DNA from: Flavobacterium wongokense
GTDB lineage: Bacteria > Bacteroidota > Bacteroidia > Flavobacteriales > Flavobacteriaceae
Direction: 5' to 3'
DNA: 64,000 bases
NCBI RefSeq assembly: GCF_021608265.1
Contig: NZ_JAKIHP010000004.1
Coordinates: 1 to 64,000, forward strand
Shown here: one piece after another, positions 53,886-62,863 of the stretch
Layout: every line of letters begins with the position of its first letter
Position numbering within the stretch: the stretch's first letter is position 1
Notes under the pieces: model-generated
What the model saw: the letters and a program-made list of their open reading frames with translations, nothing else
Told to the model about the DNA's origin: nothing
Database searches by the model: none
Position numbers and translations under genes: made by a program

Positions 53886-54689
53886 ATGAAGACAATCTTT
53901 ATCACTGGCGCCTCTTCCGGACTTGGGAAAGCAGCCGCACAATTATTCCACAACAATGGATGGAATGTAATCGCAACAATGAGAAATCCTGAAAAGGAAA
54001 CCGAACTCTCCAAACTCCAAAATGTAACACTGCTTCCTTTGGATGTCACCAACCTGGCACAGATTCAGGAAACGGTTCAAAAAGCACTGGCACTAAGCCC
54101 AATTGATGTAGTGTATAACAATGCGGGGTATGGGCTGATTGGTCCATTGGAAAGCCTTACTGACGAACAGATTACCAAACAAATTGACACGAACCTGTTG
54201 GGAGTTATCCGTGTCACCAATGCCTTTATTCCGTATTTCAGGGAAAGGCAAAATGGGTTGTTCCTTACTACAACTTCAATTGGAGGTTTGCTTACTTTTC
54301 CTTTAGGTTCTGTTTACCACGCTACTAAATGGGCTTTGGAAGGCTGGAGCGAAAGCCTGGCTTTTGAGCTGAATCCTTTTGGAATCAACATCAAAACCAT
54401 TTCTCCTGGCGGGATTAAAACCGACTTTATGACGCGTTCGTTGGATGCCGGTTCAGCACCAGCCTATCAGGAAATGGTCGAAAGCATGTTTGCCGGCGCT
54501 GAAGCAATGTTTGCCAATGCCTCTACACCTGAGCAGATTGCGGAAGTGGTTTATGAAGCCGCTACTGATGGAAAAACCAAACTACGTTATGTAGCCGGTG
54601 AAGACGCCAAAGAACTTTACAGGCAACGATTGGAACAGGGCGATGAAGTGTTCCGTGCCCAATTTGGCAAACAATTCATTGGAGCTTAA
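53886..54689 (+). CDS. SDR-family oxidoreductase
   Basis: The start at 53886 (267 residues) places MKTIFITGASSGLGKAA at the N-terminus; the frame runs on upstream to 53829 without family similarity. The classical SDR motifs are complete: TGASSGLG, NNAGYG near 85, and YHATK (catalytic Tyr and Lys). The substrate is unknown. A hairpin (54698-54741) separates it from the AraC regulator. Confidence 0.92.
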   Translation: MKTIFITGASSGLGKAAAQLFHNNGWNVIATMRNPEKETELSKLQNVTLLPLDVTNLAQIQETVQKALALSPIDVVYNNAGYGLIGPLESLTDEQITKQIDTNLLGVIRVTNAFIPYFRERQNGLFLTTTSIGGLLTFPLGSVYHATKWALEGWSESLAFELNPFGINIKTISPGGIKTDFMTRSLDAGSAPAYQEMVESMFAGAEAMFANASTPEQIAEVVYEAATDGKTKLRYVAGEDAKELYRQRLEQGDEVFRAQFGKQFIGA

Positions 54690-54697
54690 ATCCATTT

Positions 54698-54741
54698 AGG
54701 CTGATACTGTTTGGGAATCAAATCCTGTTCGGTATCAGCCT
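54698..54741 (+). terminator. Hairpin between SDR and AraC genes
   Basis: The 10-bp arms AGGCTGATAC and GTATCAGCCT with a 24-base loop are followed by an AT-rich stretch. The T run is weak, so it may be a terminator or a regulatory dyad. The AraC start is only 23 bp beyond. Confidence 0.5.
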
Positions 54742-54763
54742 TAAATTTTCTTATATTTAAACC

Positions 54764-55678
54764 ATGGAAAAGAAAAACACACCACACAAAGTTTCCTCCA
54801 TATCGGAACTGCATCAGATACTGCAGCTTCCAAAACCACTGCATCCGTTGCTGAGCATTGTTGACAATAGTAAGATTGCCATGGATGCTACGCTGATACC
54901 CGATTCGGTACTGCTTGATTTTTATAAGATATCGTACAAAATTTCCACTACTGGCAAAATGGGATACGGCCAGGGTTATTATGACTTTAACGAAGGCGGA
55001 ATGATGTTTACCTCTCCCAACCAGCTCATCTATATTGATGATAAGGAAGCGGAATACAAGGGCTATACCCTATTCTTCCATCCCGATTTTATCCGGAATT
55101 ATCCATTGGGGAAAAACATCAGGAAATATGGTTTCTTTTCGTATGATACCAATGAAGCACTGCATCTTTCCGAAATTGAAAAAAACACCATTATAGGCCT
55201 GATGGAAAGCATCAACAATGAACTTCACACCGCGATTGACGAAATGAGCCAGGATGTAATTGTTTCCTACATTGATGTGATGCTGAACTACAGCAATCGT
55301 TTTTACAAACGCCAGTTCATTACCCGAAAAGCGGTAAGCAATGATTTGCTGATGAAGGTGGAGCAAACGCTTGACAGCTATTTTGATAATGCCGATACAC
55401 TAAAAACAGGATTGCCCACAGTAGATTTACTGGCTTCCAAGGTAAATGTTTCGAGCCATTACCTTAGCGACCTTCTCAGGAACCTAACCGGGCAGAATGC
55501 GCAACAGCACATCCATTCCAAACTAATTGAAAAAGCCAAGGATTTTTTGATTTCCAGTGATTTGTCTGTGGCGGAAATTGCCTATCAATTGGGCTTTGAA
55601 TATCCACAATCCTTTAGCAAGCTGTTTAAGAACAAAACCTGCTTAACGCCTTTGGAATTCAAAAATTCACTTAATTAA
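54764..55678 (+). CDS. AraC family transcriptional regulator
   Basis: The 304-residue protein has an N-terminal cupin-like sensing domain and a C-terminal double helix-turn-helix with ASKVNVSSHYLSDLLRNLTG and SVAEIAYQLGFEYPQSFSKLFKNKTCLTPLEF. It lies just after an SDR gene and 9 bp before a metallohydrolase gene; in Bacteroidota this regulator often sits beside an SDR it controls. TATATTTA (54752-54759) close to the ATG is a near-consensus -7, suggesting a nearly leaderless transcript. Confidence 0.92.
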   Translation: MEKKNTPHKVSSISELHQILQLPKPLHPLLSIVDNSKIAMDATLIPDSVLLDFYKISYKISTTGKMGYGQGYYDFNEGGMMFTSPNQLIYIDDKEAEYKGYTLFFHPDFIRNYPLGKNIRKYGFFSYDTNEALHLSEIEKNTIIGLMESINNELHTAIDEMSQDVIVSYIDVMLNYSNRFYKRQFITRKAVSNDLLMKVEQTLDSYFDNADTLKTGLPTVDLLASKVNVSSHYLSDLLRNLTGQNAQQHIHSKLIEKAKDFLISSDLSVAEIAYQLGFEYPQSFSKLFKNKTCLTPLEFKNSLN

Positions 55679-55687
55679 ACTAAGACT

Positions 55688-56782
55688 ATGATTATATTTA
55701 TAAGCATAGCAGCAGTATTGCTATTGTTTGGCTTTTGGTTCCTGAACCGTCCGATGTTTGGGAAAGCCCCTTCGGGTGAACGGCTGAAAAGGATTCAACA
55801 ATCCCCACAATACAAGGATGGAAAGTTTCAGAACTTCCATTTTACACCAACATTAACGGAAGGCTATTCGATGCCCGGGCTTTTGTACCAACAGCTTTTT
55901 GGCAGCTTTCCGAATCGTAAGCCTAACCGGGAAATCCCTTCTGATAAAACTGATTTGAAGAATTTGAATCCTAATGAAAATATATTGGTTTGGTTTGGGC
56001 ACTCTTCCTATTTCCTACAGGTTGATGGCAAAAAGTTCCTTATCGATCCTGTTTTCAGTGGCAATGCCTCACCGATTCCGGGAAGCGTAAAAGCCTTTCC
56101 CGGCAGTAATGACTATCAGGCGGATGATTTTCCCGATATTGATTATCTGTTGATTTCGCACGACCATTATGATCATTTGGATTATAAAACCATATTGGAA
56201 TTAAAACCTAAAGTCAAAACTATTATTTGTGGACTTGGAGTGGGTTCCCATTTTGAACATTGGGGCTTTGATCCGGCAATCATCATTGAAAAAGACTGGC
56301 ATGAAACAGAAGTGCTGACCGACACACTCACAATCCATACTACACCTGCGAGGCATTTTTCAGGACGTGGGCTGGTGCGCAATAATACGCTTTGGTTGTC
56401 CTTTGTTTTGGAAGCCAAAAGCCTAAAACTATTTTTGGGTGGTGATAGTGGTTATGATACCCATTTTGCTGAAATAGGTAAAAAATACGGCCCATTCGAT
56501 TTGGCGTTAATTGAAAACGGCCAGTACAACCTGGCCTGGGAAGCCATTCATTTATTGCCGGAGCAATTTGGAAAGGCCGCAGCGGAATTGAAAGCGAAAA
56601 GGGTATTTCCTGTACATTCGGGGAAATTCACCCTGGCGCAACATCCTTGGGATGAACCTTTGGACAAGGTTACTGAATATCATAAAACCGATGGTTACGG
56701 TTATTCGCTGATCACACCCACAATAGGCGAAAAAGTTTTTCTTGATGACAGTAATCAGGAGTTTAGAGAATGGTGGAAGTAG
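55688..56782 (+). CDS. MBL-fold metallohydrolase, membrane-anchored
   Basis: The 364-residue protein has an N-terminal hydrophobic segment (residues 3-22) and a metallo-beta-lactamase fold of the UlaG/NAPE-PLD-like type: WFGHSSYFLQVDGKKFLIDPVF, SHDHYDHLDYKT (metal ligands), TTPARHFSGRG, GGDSGYDTHF, FPVHSGKFTLA. Family members hydrolyse phosphodiesters or lactones. The substrate is unknown. Its start is 9 bp after the AraC gene. Confidence 0.9.
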   Translation: MIIFISIAAVLLLFGFWFLNRPMFGKAPSGERLKRIQQSPQYKDGKFQNFHFTPTLTEGYSMPGLLYQQLFGSFPNRKPNREIPSDKTDLKNLNPNENILVWFGHSSYFLQVDGKKFLIDPVFSGNASPIPGSVKAFPGSNDYQADDFPDIDYLLISHDHYDHLDYKTILELKPKVKTIICGLGVGSHFEHWGFDPAIIIEKDWHETEVLTDTLTIHTTPARHFSGRGLVRNNTLWLSFVLEAKSLKLFLGGDSGYDTHFAEIGKKYGPFDLALIENGQYNLAWEAIHLLPEQFGKAAAELKAKRVFPVHSGKFTLAQHPWDEPLDKVTEYHKTDGYGYSLITPTIGEKVFLDDSNQEFREWWK

Positions 56783-56891
56783 TCTTTAGCCCCGACTGCA
56801 GCAAGCTACCATGTAGCGCGGAAGGCGGGAGCATAAGTGTTAAGAAAGAAAATGTGCCGCTCCTAAAATGGATTCCCGCCTTCGCGGGAAT
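56783..56891. repeat. Intergenic palindromic element
   Basis: The region contains a GC-rich palindrome ATTCCCGC-CTTC-GCGGGAAT at 56872-56891, followed by GACA, a sequence seen dispersed in many bacterial genomes. Before it is another GC-rich patch with TACCATGTAGC and CGGAAGGCGGGAGC. GC content is well above the surroundings, as for a mobile or REP-like element. Confidence 0.6.
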
Positions 56892-56906
56892 GACAAATTG
56901 AATTAT

Positions 56907-56914
56907 TATATTTG
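56907..56914 (+). promoter_or_regulatory. -7 promoter element of pepT
   Basis: TATATTTG matches TAnnTTTG exactly, 17 bp before the pepT ATG. Confidence 0.6.
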
Positions 56915-56931
56915 TAGAAAATCTAATTAAA

Positions 56932-58245
56932 ATGCAACACATCATCGACCGCTTTGTAAGCTACGTTACTATCGATACCGAATCGGATCCAAATTCGGAC
57001 ACTACTCCAAGTACCAAAAAACAATTTGACCTTGCCAATAACCTGGTGAAGGAACTTAAAGCCATTGGCTTAAAGGAAGTTACCATTGACAAACACGGTT
57101 ATATCATGGCGACGCTGCCTTCGAATGTGGAGCATGAAGTTCCGACAATCGGATTCATTTCGCATTTTGATACCACTCCCGATTTTACCGGAAAGGATGT
57201 AAAACCACAGATTATCCCGAATTACGATGGCGGTGATATTGTATTGAACAAAGAGCAGAACATCATTTTGTCTCCGAATTATTTCAAGGATTTATTGTTG
57301 TACAAAGGACAGACTTTGATTACGACAAATGGACTGACGTTGCTTGGCGCCGACGACAAAGCGGGGATTACCGAGATTGTTACGGCCATGGAATATTTGG
57401 TTCAGAATCCGCAAATCAAACATGGGAAAATCCGCGTTGGGTTTACACCTGATGAGGAAATTGGTCGTGGTGCCGATTTGTTTGATGTGGAAAAATTTGG
57501 AGCCGACTGGGCTTACACAATGGACGGAAGCCAGATTGGCGAATTGGAATACGAGAACTTCAATGCGGCTGGCGTTAAGATTACCTTCAAAGGAAAGAGC
57601 GTGCATCCGGGTTATGCCAAAGGAAAAATGATTAATTCGATGCTGATTGCCAACGACTTTATCAACGAATTGCCAAAAGGTGAAACCCCACAGGAAACCA
57701 AAGGTTACGAAGGATTCTTCCACGTGACAGGGATTTCGGGAAGTATTGAGGAAACGAAACTGGATTTGATCATCCGTGACCACGATATGAAGAAATTCAG
57801 GAAGCGTAAGGAACTGGTTCACGACATCACGAAAAAATTCAATAAGAAATTCAAGAAACAGTTTGGTGAAGACATCGTAATCACAACGATTAAAGACCAA
57901 TATTACAATATGAAGGAAAAGGTGGAACCGGTAATGTTTATTGTGGATTTGGCTGAAAAAGCAATGAAATCCTTAGACATCAAACCGTTAATCAAACCGA
58001 TTCGCGGTGGAACTGACGGTTGTCGATTGTCTTATATGGGATTGCCTTGCCCAAATATCTTTGCAGGTGGACATAACTTCCACGGAAAATACGAATATGT
58101 TCCTGTGGAAAGCATGCAGAAAGCCATTGATGTGATCATTAAGATTGCAGAGCTTACCGCGACTACCGATTTTTCGAAATCTAACAAAAAGGATAAGAAG
58201 ACCCGAGGCAAAGCCGAACGGAGCGGAGCTAAAAAGAAAAAATAG
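56932..58245 (+). CDS. pepT: Tripeptide aminopeptidase PepT with lysine-rich tail
   Basis: The protein has 437 residues against about 408 for the family. Metal motifs are visible: [45 protein letters not shown] and [18 protein letters not shown]. It is an M20 zinc enzyme releasing N-terminal residues from tripeptides. The last ~25 residues ([21 protein letters not shown]) are an extra basic tail, GC-richer than the rest; a palindromic element starts 4 bp after the stop. Confidence 0.94.
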   Translation: MQHIIDRFVSYVTIDTESDPNSDTTPSTKKQFDLANNLVKELKAIGLKEVTIDKHGYIMATLPSNVEHEVPTIGFISHFDTTPDFTGKDVKPQIIPNYDGGDIVLNKEQNIILSPNYFKDLLLYKGQTLITTNGLTLLGADDKAGITEIVTAMEYLVQNPQIKHGKIRVGFTPDEEIGRGADLFDVEKFGADWAYTMDGSQIGELEYENFNAAGVKITFKGKSVHPGYAKGKMINSMLIANDFINELPKGETPQETKGYEGFFHVTGISGSIEETKLDLIIRDHDMKKFRKRKELVHDITKKFNKKFKKQFGEDIVITTIKDQYYNMKEKVEPVMFIVDLAEKAMKSLDIKPLIKPIRGGTDGCRLSYMGLPCPNIFAGGHNFHGKYEYVPVESMQKAIDVIIKIAELTATTDFSKSNKKDKKTRGKAERSGAKKKK

Positions 58246-58248
58246 AAC

Positions 58249-58345
58249 CGTCACTTCGAGTGTTTTGGCAAAGCCAAAATGTATCGAGAAGCTTTAAATA
58301 ATAATAGTTCTCGATACATTCGCTTCGCGAACACTCGAACTGACG
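58249..58345. repeat. Palindromic dispersed element with two arm hairpins
   Basis: The left arm (58249-58290) and right arm (58308-58345) are inverted copies: the outer 16 bp have one mismatch (CGTCACTTCGAGTGTT) and the inner ATGTATCGAGAA is perfect. Between them each arm carries its own small hairpin: TTTGGC-AAA-GCCAAA on the left and TTCGC-TTC-GCGAA on the right. The whole can fold as a branched structure. It follows the pepT stop and could end its transcription. Confidence 0.75.
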
Positions 58346-58359
58346 TATTGATTCAGCAT

Positions 58360-58938
58360 ATGGAAGAAAAGAAAACCTGGGACAAAGTCAATCAATGGGA
58401 GAATGAGTTGGTGCTGTTGCGCGAAATCATACAGAAAACCGAATTGGTTGAAACGCATAAATGGGGCGGCGAAGTGTATACGGTGAACAACAAAAATGTG
58501 TTGGGCATTGGTGGCTTCAAGAACTATTTTGTCATTTGGTTCTGGAATGGTGTCTTCCTAAAAGATGATGCGAAAGTATTGGTAAATGCCAACGAAGGTG
58601 TGACCAAAGGTTTGCGCCAATGGCGTTTTACTTCGGCTAAGGAGCTCAACGAAAAGTTGATCCTGCATTACATAAACGAAGCGATTGCCAATGAAAAAGC
58701 CGGGCTTTCAATTAAACCCGAAAAGAAAGAAGCCATGAAATGTGATTTTTTTGAAGATGCGCTTCAAAAAGACAAAACATTAAAGGCAGCCTTGGAAAAA
58801 TTTACTCCAGGCAAGCAAAAGGAGTTTTGGGAATTTATGGCGACAGCCAAACAGGAAAAAACAAAAGTTACCCGATTGGAAAAAATCAGGCCTATGATTA
58901 TGGACCACATCGGATTGAATGATAAATACAGAAAATAA
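58360..58938 (+). CDS. YdeI/OmpD-associated, DUF1801-like protein
   Basis: The start at 58360 (192 residues, MEEKKTWDKVNQWENEL) is chosen because the upstream extension of the frame lies in a palindromic repeat. It has the DUF1801-like core ETHKWGGEVYTVNNKNVLGIGGFKNYFVIWFWNGVFLKD and a C-terminal segment (LKAALEKFTPGKQKEFWEFMATAKQEKTKVTRLEKI) of the YdeI/OmdA type. The function is unknown. The hydrolase gene follows. Confidence 0.82.
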   Translation: MEEKKTWDKVNQWENELVLLREIIQKTELVETHKWGGEVYTVNNKNVLGIGGFKNYFVIWFWNGVFLKDDAKVLVNANEGVTKGLRQWRFTSAKELNEKLILHYINEAIANEKAGLSIKPEKKEAMKCDFFEDALQKDKTLKAALEKFTPGKQKEFWEFMATAKQEKTKVTRLEKIRPMIMDHIGLNDKYRK

Positions 58939-58977
58939 CTAATGAAGAATGGTTTTCTTATTGTACGCAACAACAAA

Positions 58978-59811
58978 ATGAAGACCATTTTCTTTTCATT
59001 GATATTGTGTTACCTTATTTTTTGCCAGTCCTGCATGCGGATGCGGATGACACCAAAGGAAACCAAGACCTTTTTCAAAACTTCCAAAACGGCCTATGTC
59101 GATTCGTCCATTGACATCAATGGCTATACCATCCATTACATCGAAACCGGGAAAAAAGACGCTTCTACCCTATTTTTTGTCCACGGTTCGCCCGGAAGCT
59201 GGGATGCCTATAAAGACTATCTGAAAGACAGCCTGCTGCTTTCCAAATACCGAATGATTGCCATTGACCGGATTGGTTTTGGCTATAGTAATTTTGGCAA
59301 AGCCGAAAACCTTAAAACCAACACGTTCATCATTGAAAAATTCGTAAAACAAACTTCCAATGGAAAACCAATTTACCTTATTGGGCATTCTTTGGGTGGC
59401 CCAACGATAGTACAGATGGCGGCTGAACAGCCTGCGGATTATGCAGGTTTGATTATTTTGGCTGGTTCGGTTGACCCGAAAGCCGAAACACCCGAAAACT
59501 GGCGTCCCATCATTATGGCAAAACCACTGCGTTATTTTATTCCCGGTGCGCTCCGCCCTTCAAATGACGAATGCTGGTGGCTGAAAAGTTCATTATATGA
59601 GCTGGAACCAAAATTGGAAAACATTACTTCAAAAGTGATTATCATTCACGGCACCAAAGACCAACTGGTTCCCTACAGCAATGTGGGTTTCCTGCGACGC
59701 GAACTGGTAAATGCCAAAACGCTAAAGGTAATTTCGATTAAGGATGCGAATCATTTTATTCCATGGACGCATTTTAAGGAAATACGCGATGTGCTGTATC
59801 AATTGGAATAA
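58978..59811 (+). CDS. Alpha/beta hydrolase (lipoprotein)
   Basis: The start at 58978 (277 residues) gives a lipoprotein signal with lipobox FCQSC; an upstream in-frame ATG at 58942 is possible. The hydrolase has FFVHGSPGSWDAY (oxyanion region), the nucleophile elbow GHSLGGP, and late HGTKDQLVPY and DANHFI with the catalytic Asp and His. The substrate is unknown; it is placed on the envelope. Confidence 0.88.
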   Translation: MKTIFFSLILCYLIFCQSCMRMRMTPKETKTFFKTSKTAYVDSSIDINGYTIHYIETGKKDASTLFFVHGSPGSWDAYKDYLKDSLLLSKYRMIAIDRIGFGYSNFGKAENLKTNTFIIEKFVKQTSNGKPIYLIGHSLGGPTIVQMAAEQPADYAGLIILAGSVDPKAETPENWRPIIMAKPLRYFIPGALRPSNDECWWLKSSLYELEPKLENITSKVIIIHGTKDQLVPYSNVGFLRRELVNAKTLKVISIKDANHFIPWTHFKEIRDVLYQLE

Positions 59812-59813
59812 AA

Positions 59814-59843
59814 AAATCCCAAACTCCTGAGGAATTTGGGATT
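59814..59843 (-). terminator. Terminator of the nusB-DUF1573-yajC unit
   Basis: The arms AATCCCAAA (59815-59823) and TTTGGGATT (59835-59843) are followed on the minus strand by T7, 20 bp after the yajC stop. It may also end the hydrolase transcript on the other strand. Confidence 0.8.
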
Positions 59844-59863
59844 CGTGTTTTTGTTTTGAAAGC

Positions 59864-60139
59864 CTAAGCTTTTTTGTTCAAGGCTGCTGTTAGTTCCAAT
59901 GAAATGGCAGAGCGCTCAATCTTAAGTTTTCCCGACATGGTTTCGATTACTACTGAAGTTTCCGTCAACTCGGCTATCTTTCCGTGGAAACCACTTTTAG
60001 TAATGATTTTATCGCCAACCTTAAGTCCGGCTTCGAATTCTTTTTCCTGTTTGATTTTCTTTTGTTGTGGTCGGATCATAAAGAAATAGATCACCACAAA
60101 CATTAGTATAAACGGTAAAAACTGACTTATTTGTCCCAT
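59864..60139 (-). CDS. yajC: Preprotein translocase subunit YajC
   Basis: The 91-residue protein has one membrane segment (about 6-22) with FFMIRPQQKKIK right after it, followed by VGDKIITKSGFHGKI. It is an accessory part of the SecDF-YajC translocase. It follows the DUF1573 gene by 10 bp. Confidence 0.95.
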   Translation of the reverse strand: MGQISQFLPFILMFVVIYFFMIRPQQKKIKQEKEFEAGLKVGDKIITKSGFHGKIAELTETSVVIETMSGKLKIERSAISLELTAALNKKA

Positions 60140-60149
60140 AATGATTAAT

Positions 60150-60545
60150 TTATTTTGCCTTTTCAGGCACTTCTATAGTTGCTTTAATTTTTAATATTTC
60201 GATACTGTCTTTCGTATTGCAGAAAAGTGTAACGGTTTTTTGGGTTTCTCCGTGTTTGCCTGTCGAATTAAACGATACTTTTATCGTTCCGCTTTCGCCC
60301 GATTTGATTGCTTCCTTCGGATATTCGGGCACAGTGCAGCCACAAGAACCTTTTGCTTTGGAAATAAGCAGATCTGCCTTACCGGTATTGGTAAACTTAA
60401 AATCATGAACCACTTTGTCGCCTTGGTTGATGGTTCCGAAATCGTATTCCGATTCGCTAAAAGTCATTTCTGCATCCTTGTGCTCACAAGATGCCAAAAA
60501 CAATACTGCAAAAAATACTAGACTTACTTTTCTGATTGCATTCAT
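60150..60545 (-). CDS. DUF1573 lipoprotein
   Basis: The 131-residue protein has a lipoprotein signal with lipobox LASC (about residue 20). The mature part is one immunoglobulin-like DUF1573 domain: YDFGTINQGDKVVHDFKFTNTGKADLLI, SCGCTVPEYPKEAIKSGESGTIKVSFNSTGK. The function is unknown. It lies directly after nusB (1 bp). Confidence 0.9.
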   Translation of the reverse strand: MNAIRKVSLVFFAVLFLASCEHKDAEMTFSESEYDFGTINQGDKVVHDFKFTNTGKADLLISKAKGSCGCTVPEYPKEAIKSGESGTIKVSFNSTGKHGETQKTVTLFCNTKDSIEILKIKATIEVPEKAK

Positions 60546-60546
60546 A

Positions 60547-61485
60547 TTACATTAAACCTCTTCCGGTTTTTTGGATTTTATTTTCGTTTTGGAATTCCTT
60601 GATAAGGTTATCCAGGATTCCGTTGATAAAGATGCTGCTTTTTGGTGTTGAATATTCCTTGGCAATTTCCAGGTATTCATTGATGGTAACCTTAAGCGGA
60701 ATTGACGGGAATTTCAGGAACTCACAGATAGCCATTTTCAAAATAATCGTATCGAGTTCGGCTATTCTTTCTGCATCCCAGTTTGGGGTTTTGTCGATGT
60801 ATTCTTTGGCCAAATCCACTTCGTTAAGAACCGTTTTCCTAAACAAGTTACCTACAAATTCCTGGTCTTCCTGGTCTTTGTATAATTTGGTTACCCTAAA
60901 TTCGTCTTTTTCATTAAGCTGTTTCAGTTGCTTTACAATTTGGGTATTGACCAACGGAATGTCATCAATCCACGTTAGTTTATTGTCCTCAAGGTAATCA
61001 TACAATTTTTCGTTTGGCGCAATGATTTCGGTAAACACATCGGCAACAAAATCCTTGTCTTCCTGATAGGTGTTTTTCCTGTTAACCATATACTTTTGAT
61101 ACAAAGCACTTTGTTTGATTTCATTCAATAAAATCAAGATATAGGTATCATCGAGAGTCCAATTGTTGATTTTCCTTTTTTCAAGGGCAATGCTCAACGA
61201 GTTGCTTTCCTCCAATTGCTGGAGTACGGCATTATCGACAAATTTTCTGTTGGGATTTTTTTCTTCCGGTGTTGCTAAATGTTTTTTGCTCGAAGTCTCA
61301 AGAAAGACCACTTCCTTCTTTCTGATTTCAATCAATGAAGACAGCATGATTAAATACAAATCCTGAATACTATCGATACTATGAAGCAAAAACTTTTCTT
61401 CTTTCTCAATATCGTCAGAGCTTTTTTGGTGTAATGCATAAATAGATTGCATCACTTTCACCCGAATATGTCTTCTGTTTAACAC
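60547..61485 (-). CDS. nusB: Transcription antitermination factor NusB, long Bacteroidota form
   Basis: The protein has 312 residues, about twice the E. coli length. The N-terminus RRHIRVKVMQSIYALHQ is the conserved NusB start. The C-terminal half (RIAELDTIILKMAICEFL, PLKVTINEYLEIAKEYSTPKSSIFINGILD) is the classic NusB fold, and the middle is an insertion rich in charged helices. It binds boxA RNA with NusE. Confidence 0.92.
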   Translation of the reverse strand: MLNRRHIRVKVMQSIYALHQKSSDDIEKEEKFLLHSIDSIQDLYLIMLSSLIEIRKKEVVFLETSSKKHLATPEEKNPNRKFVDNAVLQQLEESNSLSIALEKRKINNWTLDDTYILILLNEIKQSALYQKYMVNRKNTYQEDKDFVADVFTEIIAPNEKLYDYLEDNKLTWIDDIPLVNTQIVKQLKQLNEKDEFRVTKLYKDQEDQEFVGNLFRKTVLNEVDLAKEYIDKTPNWDAERIAELDTIILKMAICEFLKFPSIPLKVTINEYLEIAKEYSTPKSSIFINGILDNLIKEFQNENKIQKTGRGLM

Positions 61486-61511
61486 CTGTAAGAACTTTTA
61501 AAAATTAACAA

Positions 61512-61532
61512 GGCGAAAGAAATTCTTTCGCC
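61512..61532 (-). terminator. Hairpin after the leucine dehydrogenase gene
   Basis: The arms GGCGAAAGAA and TTCTTTCGCC around a single A form a near-perfect palindrome 34 bp past the stop; the run of T after it on the minus strand is broken. It is therefore a moderate terminator. Confidence 0.65.
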
Positions 61533-61565
61533 CTGCAAAAATAGGAAATATTTTTAAACGACTTT

Positions 61566-62669
61566 TTATTTAGCGTTTTCTTTTTTTCTTTCAGCAATAC
61601 GGTTTTCTGCGATTTGCATTGCAGCCTGTTGCGTGGTCATGTTTTTCTCGTCAGCAAACTTGAAGATTTCAAGAGTCGTGTTATAGATATTCTCTGTTCT
61701 TCTGATTGCTTCACCATCGCTGTATTTTACCAATTCTCCGTAAACATTGATGATTCCACCAGCGTTAATCAGGAAATCCGGTGCATAAGCAATGCCTCTG
61801 TCCCTTAAGATTTTCCCGTGAACCGCTTCAACAGCCAATTGGTTGTTTGCAGCTCCGGCAATTACCTTAGCGTTTATTTTATATACAGTCTCATCGTTGA
61901 TGGTTGCTCCTAAAGCACAAGGAGAATAAATGTCAACATCAGCAGCATATAAATCTGGGCCAGTAAAAATCTGTGCACCATATTTTGCCACCATGTTTTC
62001 CATTTTGTCCTGGTGGATATCTGAAACGATAACGACAGCGCCTTCATTAGTCAAATGACTAATCAAAGTTTCTCCAACGTGTCCGTTTCCTTGTACCAAT
62101 ACTCTTTTTCCTGCTAAGCTGTCTGAACCAAACTGATATTTGGCAGCAGCCTTCATTCCCATATAAACACCATAAGCAGTTACAGGAGAAGGATTTCCTG
62201 AACCACCTTTTTCAACAGAAATACCGGTAACGTGTTTGGTTACTTCGTGGATCCTGTCCATATCTTCAGTCGTTGTCCCTACATCTTCAGCAGTAATATA
62301 TTTTCCGCTTAAGGAATTTACAAACTGACCGAAACGTGTAATCAATTCCGGAGTTTTATCCGTTTTAGCATCACCAATGATGACTGCTTTTCCTCCACCA
62401 AGATTTAATCCGGTAATGGCCGATTTATAAGTCATTCCGCGGGAAAGACGCAAAACATCATTCAATGCTTCCCATTCATTAGCATAATTCCACATTCGTG
62501 TTCCGCCAAGTGCTGGTCCCATAACTGTGTTATGAATTCCAATAATTGCTTTTAATCCTGTATCTTTGTCATTACAAAAAACAATTTGTTCGTGATTATC
62601 AAAAGATAACTGACCAAAAACGGGATCCATTTTTTTAAGCTCTGCTGGCGTTGTGATTTCTGATGTCAT
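61566..62669 (-). CDS. Leucine/Glu/Phe/Val dehydrogenase family protein
   Basis: The 367-residue protein has the catalytic region GPALGGTRMWNY and LNLGGGKAVI with the key Lys, TAEDVGT, and the NAD-binding motif VLVQGNGHVGETLI. It fits leucine dehydrogenase, which deaminates branched-chain amino acids with NAD+. The promoter is at 62711. Confidence 0.93.
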   Translation of the reverse strand: MTSEITTPAELKKMDPVFGQLSFDNHEQIVFCNDKDTGLKAIIGIHNTVMGPALGGTRMWNYANEWEALNDVLRLSRGMTYKSAITGLNLGGGKAVIIGDAKTDKTPELITRFGQFVNSLSGKYITAEDVGTTTEDMDRIHEVTKHVTGISVEKGGSGNPSPVTAYGVYMGMKAAAKYQFGSDSLAGKRVLVQGNGHVGETLISHLTNEGAVVIVSDIHQDKMENMVAKYGAQIFTGPDLYAADVDIYSPCALGATINDETVYKINAKVIAGAANNQLAVEAVHGKILRDRGIAYAPDFLINAGGIINVYGELVKYSDGEAIRRTENIYNTTLEIFKFADEKNMTTQQAAMQIAENRIAERKKENAK

Positions 62670-62710
62670 TTTGTAAAAGTTAATTATTAATGCTTTTTAA
62701 AAAAGCCCTA

Positions 62711-62718
62711 CAAAATTA
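62711..62718 (-). promoter_or_regulatory. -7 promoter element of the leucine dehydrogenase gene
   Basis: The minus strand has TAATTTTG, an exact TAnnTTTG match, 41 bp before the start codon. Confidence 0.55.
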
Positions 62719-62863
62719 AAACTTTATTCAACAAAACTCACTTAAATCGGGAATAATCGACAATTTGTTAATAAAATCAATTTATACCAAGAATATAATA
62801 ATTTGATTATTTTTAACGTTTTAACACTAATCTGTTTTTAAAACCCATTTCTGCCGAATTTCA

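Noticed and set aside
57292..57900. 202-codon minus-strand frame
   Set aside because: It is fully antisense to pepT, whose motifs are intact.
58279..58359. Upstream extension of the YdeI-like frame
   Set aside because: It is made from the palindromic repeat, and the family similarity starts at 58360.
60536..60997. 153-codon plus-strand frame
   Set aside because: It is antisense to nusB and rich in Ser/Leu as expected for a shadow frame.
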